This document shows, one piece after another, positions 1-6,107 of a stretch of 6,292 nucleotides of DNA (position 1 is its first letter; each line of letters starts with the position of its first letter). The translations under genes were made by a program, and so were the position numbers. Origin of the DNA: Rickettsiella sp. (GTDB lineage: Bacteria > Pseudomonadota > Gammaproteobacteria > Diplorickettsiales > Diplorickettsiaceae). The DNA is taken from assembly GCA_031119195.1 (NCBI GenBank), contig JAVHYG010000099.1:1-6292 (forward strand). Reading direction: 5' to 3'. The notes beneath the pieces were generated by a model. That model did no database searches, was not told where the DNA came from, and saw only the letters and a list, made by a program, of their open reading frames with translations.

Positions 1-53
1 ATACAAACACAAACATTTTTTTACGTAACTAATTTAAAAAAATAAAAACTTGA

Positions 54-989
54 CTAAGGTAACTGCTCGAAATAATTTCTTGTCAAATCAATATCTTGTA
101 AAACTTGTTCTTTTAATGCGTCTAAAGACGTAAATTTTATTTCGTCACGAATTTTTTTTAAAAATTCAATTTCTAAACGAACACCATAAATAGTTTTATT
201 AAAATTAAATAAGTGAACCTCTAATAAATCTTTCAAACCTCCCACTGTCGGCCGTTTTCCGCAATTAGCAATTCCGTTTATAGGTTCTTGCCCTAAACCA
301 TACACACGAACTATAAACACACCTTTTAGGGGCGAAACCAAACGATGTAATGCGATATTTACAGTAGGAAATCCTAGTAAGCGACCTCGTTGATCGCCAC
401 ACATAACACGACCGCTTAATGTAAAAGGGCGTGTTAATAAGCGGGATACTAAATCAAAATTTCCTTCTTTTAAGGCATCCCGTACACGTGAACTTCCTAT
501 ACGTTTGTCAGAAAATAATACAGTTGGTGTCGAAGAAACGACAAAGTTATATTTTTTTCCTAATTTTTCTAAAAGATTAAAGTCGCCTCGGCGTTCTTTA
601 CCAAATCTAAAATCATCACCAATTATCAACATCTGCACATGCAATCGATCTACTAAAATTTTCTTAACAAAAATTTCAGCTTCCATTTCTGCTAAATGCT
701 TATTAAATCGTAAGCAAACAACCTTATCGACTGCCAAACTCTGAAAAATTTTTATCTTTTCACGTAAGCGCATGAGGCGTGCTGGCGCTTTTTCTGCTAA
801 AAAAAATTCTTGGGGATGTGGTTCGAAAAGCATTACACAACTTGATAAATTTAAACGTCTTGCTTGCCGATGAAGTGTTTGAACAACCACTAAATGGCCG
901 TGGTGTAAACCGTCAAAATTTCCAATTGTCAGGACACAACCCCATGCATTCGCTTTTAAATTATGCAGACCACAAACCAACGATGTCAT
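54..989 (-). CDS. ribF: Bifunctional riboflavin kinase / FMN adenylyltransferase (FAD synthetase)
   Basis: Makes the flavin cofactors in the cytosol: riboflavin is phosphorylated to FMN, which is then adenylylated to FAD. The product is 311 aa, close to the usual ~310 aa. The N-terminal nucleotidyltransferase domain (about residues 15-180) shows the HxGH-type motif GNFDGLHHGH at 23-32, GDDFRFG at 124-130 and the SSRVR signature at 166-170. The C-terminal flavokinase domain (about 187-305) shows GRLLGFPTVN at 202-211, GVFIVRV at 223-229, a GKRPTVGG stretch near 244-251 and the conserved Glu at 257 before HLFNF. Both halves are intact, so both activities are expected. The ATG overlaps the murJ stop by 4 nt (ATGA) with no clear Shine-Dalgarno, which points to translational coupling. 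In many gammaproteobacteria murJ-ribF is followed by ileS; here the window ends 53 nt past the TAG stop, so this cannot be seen. Identification is very secure. Confidence 0.97.
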   Translation of the reverse strand: MTSLVCGLHNLKANAWGCVLTIGNFDGLHHGHLVVVQTLHRQARRLNLSSCVMLFEPHPQEFFLAEKAPARLMRLREKIKIFQSLAVDKVVCLRFNKHLAEMEAEIFVKKILVDRLHVQMLIIGDDFRFGKERRGDFNLLEKLGKKYNFVVSSTPTVLFSDKRIGSSRVRDALKEGNFDLVSRLLTRPFTLSGRVMCGDQRGRLLGFPTVNIALHRLVSPLKGVFIVRVYGLGQEPINGIANCGKRPTVGGLKDLLEVHLFNFNKTIYGVRLEIEFLKKIRDEIKFTSLDALKEQVLQDIDLTRNYFEQLP

Positions 990-2518
990 GGTTGCGCTTT
1001 AAAGTCATGCAAACGCAGTCCACTTATCCATAAGCAGCTGGTATAAATAAAAATGGAGATTACACCAAGAAATAAAATATGCAGGAAGCGTTGTTGCCAA
1101 TCCCAATTGAACCAAATAGGCAAAGCAGCAACAGCCCAATAAAGAAATAACCCCAACACGCTATTGGCAAATAATAAACGTAATACAAAAAGAAACCAGC
1201 CTGATTTCCATTGAAAAATACCTCTCATTTTTAATCCACGTAATAAAAGTCCCGCATTTAACCAGGCCGATAAAGAACTCGCTAAGGCTAGGCCCGCATG
1301 TTTAAGCGGAAAAATTAATAAGCCATTCAAAATCATATTTGCAATGAGGGCAATAATCCCAATACGTACAGGCGTACGAACATTTTGTTGAGCATAAAAG
1401 GCTGCCGCTAACACTTTAATTAACATAAATGCTTGCAAACCTACTGAATAGGCTATCACGCTACGTTGTGTCATTAATACATCATGTACCGTAAATTTAC
1501 CATAATAAAATAAACTTATAATTAAAGGGCCTGCTAAAATGAGCATGGCCAGTGAAGCAGGAACACCAATCAGTAAATTACACCGCAATCCCCAATTCAA
1601 TGTACTGGAAAAAGCCTCGGGTGTTTTCGCTGCGTGTTGCTGAGAAAGATGGGGTAATATCACCGTGAGTAAGGCAACACCAAAAACGCCAAGGGGAAAA
1701 TAAGCCAATCTATCTGAATAATAAAGCCATGTGACACTACCTGCTACTAAAAAAGAAGCAAAAATGGTGTTTAGTAACAAACTAATCTGTCCGATAGAGG
1801 ATCCGAATAAAGCAGGTAACATTAACTTTAATACTTTTTGCACGCCTGGATTACGCCAATTAAACCGTGGCCTGCGTAATAATCCCAATTGTTTTAAAAA
1901 AGGTAACTGAAAACCGAGCTGTACAAATCCTGCCAATAACACACCGAAAGCTTGTGCCTCTACAGGCACCTTAAAGTAATGTGTAATACCAAACGCAGTA
2001 ATGATTAAGCAAATATTCAATAATGCCGGTGTAAATCCAGGTACCCAAAATAATCCATAGCAATTTAAAATTGCACCAACTAATGCAGTCAAAGAAATCA
2101 ACATTAAATAAGGGAATGTTATCCTTAACATTTCACTAGCTAATTGAAATCGATAAAAATCCAAGCCCGGTGCAAACAACGTTACTAAACCTTTACTTCC
2201 AAGAATACCAAAGATACTTACCACTAATAAAATTAAGCCAAGCACGCCGGTAATGTGTGCAACAAACTGTCCAACTTCTTTTTGATTTTTTGTTTGTTTA
2301 TATTCAGCCAAGGTAGGGATAAAAGCAGTAGAAAAAGAACCTTCAGCAAATAGTCCGCGCATAAAATTAGGAATTTTAAAAGCAATATAAAAAGCATCAA
2401 CCGCTGCAGTCGCACCAAAAATTCTGGCCGCTATAATATCGCGAACAAAACCTAAAATTCGCGATATTAAGGTCATAGCTGCAACAATAGAAGTCGATTT
2501 AAATAATGCTTTACTCAT
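986..2518 (-). CDS. murJ: Lipid II flippase MurJ (MviN)
   Basis: Inner-membrane flippase of the MOP superfamily that moves undecaprenyl-linked lipid II to the periplasmic face for peptidoglycan synthesis. The 510-aa product matches the E. coli length (511 aa) and is hydrophobic throughout, consistent with about 14 membrane segments. Aligned by eye with remembered E. coli MurJ, the functionally important charged residues are kept: Arg20, Arg26 and Asp27 (E. coli 18, 24, 25), Arg54 (E. coli 52) in KIPNFMR, and Arg270 in the YYSDRL motif. Other family signatures are FAEGSFSTAFIP at 58-68, GPLIISLFYYGKFT near 330-343 and PLKHAGL at 404-410. The ATG lies inside the ruvX tail (overlap ATGAGTAA, 8 nt) without a good Shine-Dalgarno, and its TGA overlaps the ribF start. 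It is probably translated by reinitiation in the yqgE-ruvX-murJ-ribF operon. An essential function is expected from the family. Confidence 0.97.
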   Translation of the reverse strand: MSKALFKSTSIVAAMTLISRILGFVRDIIAARIFGATAAVDAFYIAFKIPNFMRGLFAEGSFSTAFIPTLAEYKQTKNQKEVGQFVAHITGVLGLILLVVSIFGILGSKGLVTLFAPGLDFYRFQLASEMLRITFPYLMLISLTALVGAILNCYGLFWVPGFTPALLNICLIITAFGITHYFKVPVEAQAFGVLLAGFVQLGFQLPFLKQLGLLRRPRFNWRNPGVQKVLKLMLPALFGSSIGQISLLLNTIFASFLVAGSVTWLYYSDRLAYFPLGVFGVALLTVILPHLSQQHAAKTPEAFSSTLNWGLRCNLLIGVPASLAMLILAGPLIISLFYYGKFTVHDVLMTQRSVIAYSVGLQAFMLIKVLAAAFYAQQNVRTPVRIGIIALIANMILNGLLIFPLKHAGLALASSLSAWLNAGLLLRGLKMRGIFQWKSGWFLFVLRLLFANSVLGLFLYWAVAALPIWFNWDWQQRFLHILFLGVISIFIYTSCLWISGLRLHDFKAQP

Positions 2519-2939
2519 ATCGAGCGTTTTCTAACCACGTTTCTACAATTAACTGCGCTGATACACTATCAATAGCCCTTTTATTCAAAGCCTTATATCC
2601 TCCCGATGCAAATAAACGGGAACGCGCTTCTACTGTGGTTAATCGTTCATCCGCAGCAAAAACAGGCAAATGAAAACGCTTTTTTAAATTTTCTAAAAAA
2701 AAACGGGCTGATTGTGTGATTGGCTGCTCTGTTCCATCCATATTCAAAGGAATTCCTACAATTAATGCATCAGGGGACCACACTTTCACTAATGCATCGA
2801 TTTCTTGCCAAGGTGGCTCCCTTTTTTGTGCTGCTAAGCTGGTTAGAGGTTGCGCCATTGCAAGTGAAGTATAGCCCACTGCTATACCTATATATTTTGT
2901 GCCAAAATCAAATCCTAATACGGTTTTAATATTAGGCAC
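2511..2939 (-). CDS. ruvX: YqgF/RuvX-family pre-16S rRNA nuclease (putative Holliday junction resolvase)
   Basis: Small RNase H-fold nuclease. In E. coli YqgF is implicated in maturing the 5' end of 16S rRNA; older annotations call it a Holliday junction resolvase by fold. The 142-aa product matches the usual ~138-145 aa. The fold's acidic residues are visible: Asp11 in GFDFGTKYIG, Glu98 within ADERLTTVEAR (96-106), and Asp124 in IDSVSAQLI. The family motif VGIPLNMDGTEQP runs from 61 to 73. The start is GTG (2937-2939): no in-frame ATG would keep the first beta strand, and the GTG lies inside the end of yqgE (GTGCCTAA, 8-nt overlap). No Shine-Dalgarno is evident, so coupling to yqgE translation is likely. 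yqgE-ruvX adjacency is common in proteobacteria; continuation straight into murJ is less usual. Confidence 0.95.
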   Translation of the reverse strand: MPNIKTVLGFDFGTKYIGIAVGYTSLAMAQPLTSLAAQKREPPWQEIDALVKVWSPDALIVGIPLNMDGTEQPITQSARFFLENLKKRFHLPVFAADERLTTVEARSRLFASGGYKALNKRAIDSVSAQLIVETWLENARYE

Positions 2940-3510
2940 GGCCGCAGCTATAAACTAATTTGTTAACGTCAACACCTAAACTATTTATTGCTTCTACCCA
3001 ACGCTTATTAAAAGGGGTATCAAACAAAATACTGGGAGTAGCCGGTACAATTAACCAAAAATTATTAATAATTTCCTGTTCTAATTGCCCACCCACCCAG
3101 TTCGCGTAGCCTAAAGAGAAAATAAACTTGTCAGGTCCTTGCTGTTTTGCAATTGCTTGTAAAATATCTTTAGAGGTCGTTACACAAATTTCGCTATTCA
3201 TTTTAAGACTAGACTGCCATTCACCGCTGGGTGCATGAATGACAAAACCTCGTTCGGGATGAATAGGACCTCCACACAAAATTGGAAGAGCAACTGATTT
3301 ATAAGGTTTAGTCGTAATCCCTACTATAGCCTGAAGAATTTCTGAAAGATTGATCTTAAGTGATTGTAATGGTTGATTAATGACAATTCCAACAGCGCCT
3401 TTTTCATTATGTTCACAAATATAGATTACAGAACGATTAAAGTAAGGATCAGTTAAGATGGGCATTGCCACTAAAAAATGATTTGCAAAAAAATGATTCA
3501 TTTCTACCAT
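2932..3510 (-). CDS. yqgE: YqgE/AlgH family protein (UPF0301, DUF179)
   Basis: Cytosolic protein of a widespread family whose biochemical role is not settled; AlgH was named for an effect on alginate production in Pseudomonas. The 192-aa product is full length for the family (about 185-190 aa). Signatures seen: MPILTDPYFNRSVIYICEH (16-34) followed by GAVGIVIN (38-45), the GGPIHPERGFVIH block (80-92), and LGYANWVGGQLEQEI (133-147) followed by NNFWL. No signal peptide or membrane segment is present. The first ATG is preferred over a second Met at codon 4, because GGGAAG at 3516-3521 sits 5 nt upstream of it. It is the first gene of the minus-strand operon, with a probable promoter at 3541-3549, and its end overlaps the ruvX GTG. 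The family assignment is secure; the function is unknown. Confidence 0.95.
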   Translation of the reverse strand: MVEMNHFFANHFLVAMPILTDPYFNRSVIYICEHNEKGAVGIVINQPLQSLKINLSEILQAIVGITTKPYKSVALPILCGGPIHPERGFVIHAPSGEWQSSLKMNSEICVTTSKDILQAIAKQQGPDKFIFSLGYANWVGGQLEQEIINNFWLIVPATPSILFDTPFNKRWVEAINSLGVDVNKLVYSCGRA

Positions 3511-3515
3511 TAAAA

Positions 3516-3521
3516 CTTCCC
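3516..3521 (-). promoter_or_regulatory. Shine-Dalgarno site of yqgE
   Basis: On the minus strand GGGAAG lies 5 nt before the ATG at 3508-3510. It is the only convincing ribosome binding site in the four-gene operon. It fixes the yqgE start and suggests that the downstream overlapping genes rely on coupling. Confidence 0.6.
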
Positions 3522-3540
3522 GTTTAAATTCACTGCGTTA

Positions 3541-3549
3541 ATCATAACA
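3541..3549 (-). promoter_or_regulatory. Probable extended -10 promoter for the yqgE-ruvX-murJ-ribF operon
   Basis: The minus strand reads TGTTATGAT: a TGn extension followed by TATGAT (5 of 6 matches to TATAAT). No good -35 hexamer sits 16-18 nt upstream, which is common for extended -10 promoters. Transcription would start near 3534, giving a leader of about 24 nt with the GGGAAG ribosome site inside it. This is predicted by eye only. Confidence 0.45.
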
Positions 3550-3625
3550 TTAGATTTCTTAACAAACCTAGTCCCTCACTAAACCTGTTGCAGAAACCTC
3601 ATATTTTGTTTAATTTAACGTTGAA

Positions 3626-3634
3626 TGTTCTAAT
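3626..3634 (+). promoter_or_regulatory. Possible extended -10 promoter for ispF
   Basis: The plus strand reads TGTTCTAAT: TGn followed by TCTAAT (5 of 6 matches). A partial -35, TTGTTT at 3606-3611, sits 17 nt upstream of the hexamer. The start point would fall near 3641, leaving a leader of only about 13 nt before the ATG at 3654 with no strong Shine-Dalgarno. The DNA here is very AT-rich, so chance matches are likely. The rest of the 3511-3653 divergent spacer shows no other clear signal. Confidence 0.35.
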
Positions 3635-3653
3635 TTTAAAGATAATTCTCTAT

Positions 3654-4145
3654 ATGGATAGTCACTTACGTGTTGGTTATGGGTTTGACATACATGCCTT
3701 TGGAGTAGGCGATCATATTATTTTAGGAGGGATCAAGATTGACTACAAATTAGGAATAAATGCCCATTCCGATGGGGATGTTGTCATACATGCTTTAGTG
3801 GATGCTTTACTAGGCGCAGCGGCATTAGGAGATATAGGTCTACATTTTCCAGACACTGAGATGTGCTGGCAAAAATGCGAAAGCCGGCTTTTTTTAAAAA
3901 AATCAGTTCAAATGCTACAAAAAAAAAATTTCTCGATCAATAATGCAGACATCACGATCATAGCGGAAGCTCCTAAACTCAGCCCTTATCGGGAAGCCAT
4001 ACGAACTAATCTTGCTAATGATATGGAGATTGATATCAGCCAAGTTAATGTCAAAGCAACAACTACAGAAAAGCTGGGTTTTATTGGTAGGAATGAGGGA
4101 ATAGCGGCAACCGCTATCGTACTTATTCAAAAGCTAGCTAATTAA
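3654..4145 (+). CDS. ispF: 2-C-methyl-D-erythritol 2,4-cyclodiphosphate synthase
   Basis: Converts CDP-methylerythritol 2-phosphate to the 2,4-cyclodiphosphate with release of CMP, a step of the MEP isoprenoid pathway in the cytosol; the family forms trimers. With the ATG at 3654 the product is 163 aa, near the usual ~159. The divalent-metal ligands match E. coli Asp8, His10 and His42 as Asp12, His14 (GFDIHAF) and His46 (in HSDGDVVIHALVD). Also present are GDIGLHFPDT (59-68), ADITIIAEAPK (98-108) and the CDP-binding signature VNVKATTTEKLGF (131-143). The frame stays open upstream to a TTG at 3588, but the 22 extra residues have no counterpart in the family, so that start is rejected. The gene stands alone, with no ispD neighbour in view. 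It carries an A10 run at 3919-3928. It ends 18 nt from the convergent tRNA gene with no visible terminator. Confidence 0.95.
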   Translation: MDSHLRVGYGFDIHAFGVGDHIILGGIKIDYKLGINAHSDGDVVIHALVDALLGAAALGDIGLHFPDTEMCWQKCESRLFLKKSVQMLQKKNFSINNADITIIAEAPKLSPYREAIRTNLANDMEIDISQVNVKATTTEKLGFIGRNEGIAATAIVLIQKLAN

Positions 4146-4163
4146 TACAAACTACATTAAGTG

Positions 4164-4250
4164 TGGTACCGAGAGTGGGACTCGAACCCACACAATGTCA
4201 CCATCACCGGATTTTGAATCCGGCGCGTCTACCAATTCCGCCATCCCGGC
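4164..4250 (-). tRNA. tRNA-Leu (anticodon CAA), class II, CCA encoded
   Basis: Read on the minus strand the 87 nt fold as a complete cloverleaf with a long variable arm. The acceptor stem pairs GCCGGGA with TCTCGGT and is followed by discriminator A (4167) and an encoded CCA (4164-4166). The D stem is GCG/CGC with GGTAG in its loop. The anticodon stem CCGGA/TCCGG encloses the loop TTCAAAA, giving anticodon CAA, which reads UUG. The 15-nt variable arm has a short GATG/CATT stem, typical of tRNA-Leu. The T arm is GTGGG-TTCGAGT-CCCAC. Oddities: the first acceptor pair is G1-U72 wobble and there is a second wobble at 5-68. The gene is convergent with ispF. Confidence 0.97.
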
Positions 4251-4261
4251 AACGGCGGCAT

Positions 4262-4270
4262 AGTATAACA
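4262..4270 (-). promoter_or_regulatory. Promoter -10 region of tRNA-Leu
   Basis: The minus strand reads TGTTATACT, an extended -10 (TGn plus TATACT), ending 11 nt before the tRNA 5' end. The start point should fall about 4 nt before the mature end. The bases after the hexamer (ATGCCGCC) are GC-rich in an otherwise AT-rich spacer. Such a discriminator is typical of stable-RNA promoters under stringent (ppGpp) control. No TTGACA-like -35 is visible, although the upstream DNA is strongly A/T, as an UP element would be. Confidence 0.55.
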
Positions 4271-4279
4271 GTGTTTATA

Positions 4280-4307
4280 AAAATTAATTAGCATTCTAAT
4301 TGATTTT
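4280..4307. repeat. AT-rich hairpin, 12-bp stem and 4-nt loop
   Basis: Positions 4280-4291 pair with 4296-4307 across the loop CATT; 11 pairs are Watson-Crick and one is G-U (4285/4302) when read as plus-strand RNA. Only one G-C pair is present, so it is weak for an intrinsic terminator. It sits where the -35 and UP region of the tRNA promoter would lie, so it may simply reflect A/T enrichment there. Confidence 0.4.
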
Positions 4308-4642
4308 GTTCAATTATCCGTATCTCATTTTGTATTATTGTAAGATTTACATGTTCAAGGCATTTATATCAACATACTTTAGATAATTAAAATTCATTTT
4401 AGCTAATACTTACCATTCAAATAATAATTATATTTTAGATTACGCTTAGTCGAATCAAATCGTTACCTTCATAAGAAATTTAGGTTAAATTTTCACTGAA
4501 CGTAATCTGCAATTAATCTTAACCGATAAAATAAACCAATAAGGCGAACAGTTTCTATACTTGCAATCAAAATCCTAATCCCTTATTGTTTCCTAATCAT
4601 CTCTGAAAATAGTATGACAAAAAACATCTATGTTTAGCACAA

Positions 4643-4672
4643 CTTGATCTTTTCAAGATAGCTATTAACAAT
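4643..4672 (+). promoter_or_regulatory. Possible promoter with operator-like inverted repeat for the MFS gene
   Basis: TTGATC at 4644-4649 (4 of 6 matches to the -35 consensus) and AACAAT at 4667-4672 (4 of 6 to the -10) are separated by 17 nt. A perfect 5-bp inverted repeat, CTTGA-TCTTT-TCAAG (4643-4657), overlaps the -35 and could bind a dimeric regulator. Transcription would begin near 4679, about 30 nt before the preferred start codon. Both hexamers are weak, so this is tentative. Confidence 0.3.
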
Positions 4673-4695
4673 AGGGTCATGAGGAAACATGATCT

Positions 4696-4701
4696 AAGGG
4701 G
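4696..4701 (+). promoter_or_regulatory. Shine-Dalgarno site that sets the MFS start at 4709
   Basis: AAGGGG lies 7 nt before the ATG at 4709-4711. The in-frame upstream ATG at 4679 has only AGGG two bases away, too close to serve it, and adds ten polar residues that include this site. The start at 4709 is therefore preferred. Confidence 0.65.
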
Positions 4702-4708
4702 TAATAAA

Positions 4709-6046
4709 ATGTACAACAATGAAGCTGTTTTGACAGAAGACGTTCCCTATGTGTTAACAAAAAAAAGACAAGTCATCCTTGCCACGATTATTTGTACCCT
4801 CGCTGCTATGTTTTACATGTATGAATTCATCTTACAGGTCTCTCCAGCTGTAATGACAAATGAATTAATGCGAGATCTAAACCTCAATGCAGCAAGTTTA
4901 GGAACCATGGCTGCATTTTACTATTATTCTTATACCCCCATGCAATTACCTGCTGGTTTACTATATGATCGTTTTGGACCCCGCCGCTTAATAACTCTCG
5001 CTGTTTTAATCTGTGCCATTGGCGCTTTACTATTTGGGACAACATCCAACGTTTTTATGGCATCAGTGGGTCGATTTTTCATGGGGATAGGATCGTCTTT
5101 TTCTTTTATTGGAGCACTTCTCCTTGTCTCTCGCTGGTTTCCTCCTCACTATTTTGCCTTGTTAACGGGACTTGTCCAGTTGATGAGCTCTGTAGGTGCT
5201 ATTGCAGGGCAAGTTCCCCTAGCAACAGCAATTAGTCACTGGGGGTGGCGTTCGACAATTATTAGCTTGTCGATTATAGGTTGTTTTTTGGCATTGTTTA
5301 TTTGGACTATTGTCCGCGATAGCCCAGAAACAGTATGTCAACGTAAGAAATTTCAGTGCTCATCTAAAACAAGCGAGTTAAAACGTCTACAACACGTGTG
5401 CAGTAACCAACAAACTTGGTTAATCGCTCTTTATTCGTTTGCCATCTGGGCCCCAATTACTGCTTTTGCTGCTTTATGGGGTATTCCTTTCTTAGTCGCA
5501 AACTATGGTATTAGTACGGAAGCTGCTTCCAAAGCGAGCGCGATGATTTGGCTTGGTATAGGCATAGGGAGTCCATTACTAGGTTGGTTTTCAGACAAAA
5601 TACAATCGCGTTCAATCCCTTTAAGTTTCTCGGCATTAATAGGAGTTATTAGCCTGACGCTCGTTATCTATGGACCACAGTTATCAATTACTTGGCTTTA
5701 TATTACTTTATTCATTTTTGGACTAGCTGCTTCTGGCCAAGCATTATCGTTCGGTGTTGTCAAAGACAATAATCCCCCCTCTGTTGTAGGTACAGCGATT
5801 GGCTTTAATAATACAGCTGTAGTAGCAGGAGGGGCATTATTTCAACCATTAATAGGTTTTTTATTATATTATAATTGGAATGGCACTATGCATGATGGTA
5901 CTCCTTTTTATGGGGCAGCTGATTATCAAAAAGCCCTTGTTATTTTACCTCTCTGTTATATTTTAGCGCTGGTTGTGAGTCGGTTTCTACTACGAGAAAC
6001 CCGTTGCAAGCAACAATTTCCGAGTGAAACAATTTCCCCAGTCTAA
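4709..6046 (+). CDS. Major facilitator superfamily (MFS) transporter
   Basis: Inner-membrane secondary transporter. From the ATG at 4709 the product is 445 aa with about 12 hydrophobic segments in two halves joined by a polar loop (about residues 203-236). Segment 1 carries MFYMYEFILQVSPAVM (34-49). The MFS signature between segments 2 and 3 is GLLYDRFGPRR (83-93), and a weaker copy, GWFSDKIQSR (292-301), lies between segments 8 and 9, as expected for the duplicated fold. The general pattern recalls the many MFS carriers of Legionella, Coxiella and Francisella, some of which (Pht/Fpt families) import amino acids or nucleosides. That link is from memory, and the substrate is unknown here. A paralogue follows directly on the same strand. 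The alternative start at 4679 would add 10 residues but has a poorer ribosome site. The superfamily is certain; the specific role is not. Confidence 0.93.
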   Translation: MYNNEAVLTEDVPYVLTKKRQVILATIICTLAAMFYMYEFILQVSPAVMTNELMRDLNLNAASLGTMAAFYYYSYTPMQLPAGLLYDRFGPRRLITLAVLICAIGALLFGTTSNVFMASVGRFFMGIGSSFSFIGALLLVSRWFPPHYFALLTGLVQLMSSVGAIAGQVPLATAISHWGWRSTIISLSIIGCFLALFIWTIVRDSPETVCQRKKFQCSSKTSELKRLQHVCSNQQTWLIALYSFAIWAPITAFAALWGIPFLVANYGISTEAASKASAMIWLGIGIGSPLLGWFSDKIQSRSIPLSFSALIGVISLTLVIYGPQLSITWLYITLFIFGLAASGQALSFGVVKDNNPPSVVGTAIGFNNTAVVAGGALFQPLIGFLLYYNWNGTMHDGTPFYGAADYQKALVILPLCYILALVVSRFLLRETRCKQQFPSETISPV

Positions 6047-6107
6047 ATTATTTTACTTTATGTCAAATCTACGTAACTCTTATGTCAATAAAAACACTGA
6101 TTTAACA

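Larger units (their letters stand above)
4251..4708. other. AT-rich spacer without genes between tRNA-Leu and the first MFS gene
   Basis: About 450 nt with stops in every frame on both strands; the open runs I checked are about 15 codons or shorter, and none has a convincing ribosome site. It holds the tRNA promoter at its left end, an AT-rich hairpin at 4280-4307, an imperfect inverted repeat at 4437-4450/4495-4508, and a possible promoter and operator-like repeat for the MFS gene at 4643-4672. I see no gene remnant. A small RNA is possible but not supported by any recognised motif. Confidence 0.6.

Noticed and set aside
16..42. Hairpin downstream of ribF as a terminator
   Set aside because: The stem is eight A-T pairs only, and no T-run follows it in the direction of ribF transcription. 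It is probably chance pairing of homopolymers.
505..1033. Plus-strand open frames opposite ribF (505-744 and 779-1033)
   Set aside because: They are antisense to a fully conserved ribF gene, resemble no family I know, and are explained as shadow frames. The same applies to 2233-2418, 2720-2929 and 3915-4130.
3588..3653. Upstream extension of ispF from a TTG start, adding 22 residues
   Set aside because: The added residues do not match the IspF family, whose members begin just before the G-x-G-F-D-x-H motif, and the TTG has no Shine-Dalgarno. The ATG at 3654 gives the normal length.
3880..3895. AAAGCCGGCTTT palindrome followed by a T-run inside ispF, resembling a terminator
   Set aside because: The palindrome has no loop, so it cannot form a stable hairpin, and it lies within conserved coding sequence.
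4164..4250. tRNA-Leu as an attachment site for an integrated island carrying the MFS genes
   Set aside because: The MFS genes lie on the 5' side of the tRNA, no integrase is present, and I see no direct repeat of the tRNA 3' end in the window. The 3' side holds only core ispF.
4351..4386. Very short open frames in the 4251-4678 spacer, such as an 11-codon frame at 4351
   Set aside because: Too short, without a clear ribosome site, and no more than expected by chance in AT-rich DNA.
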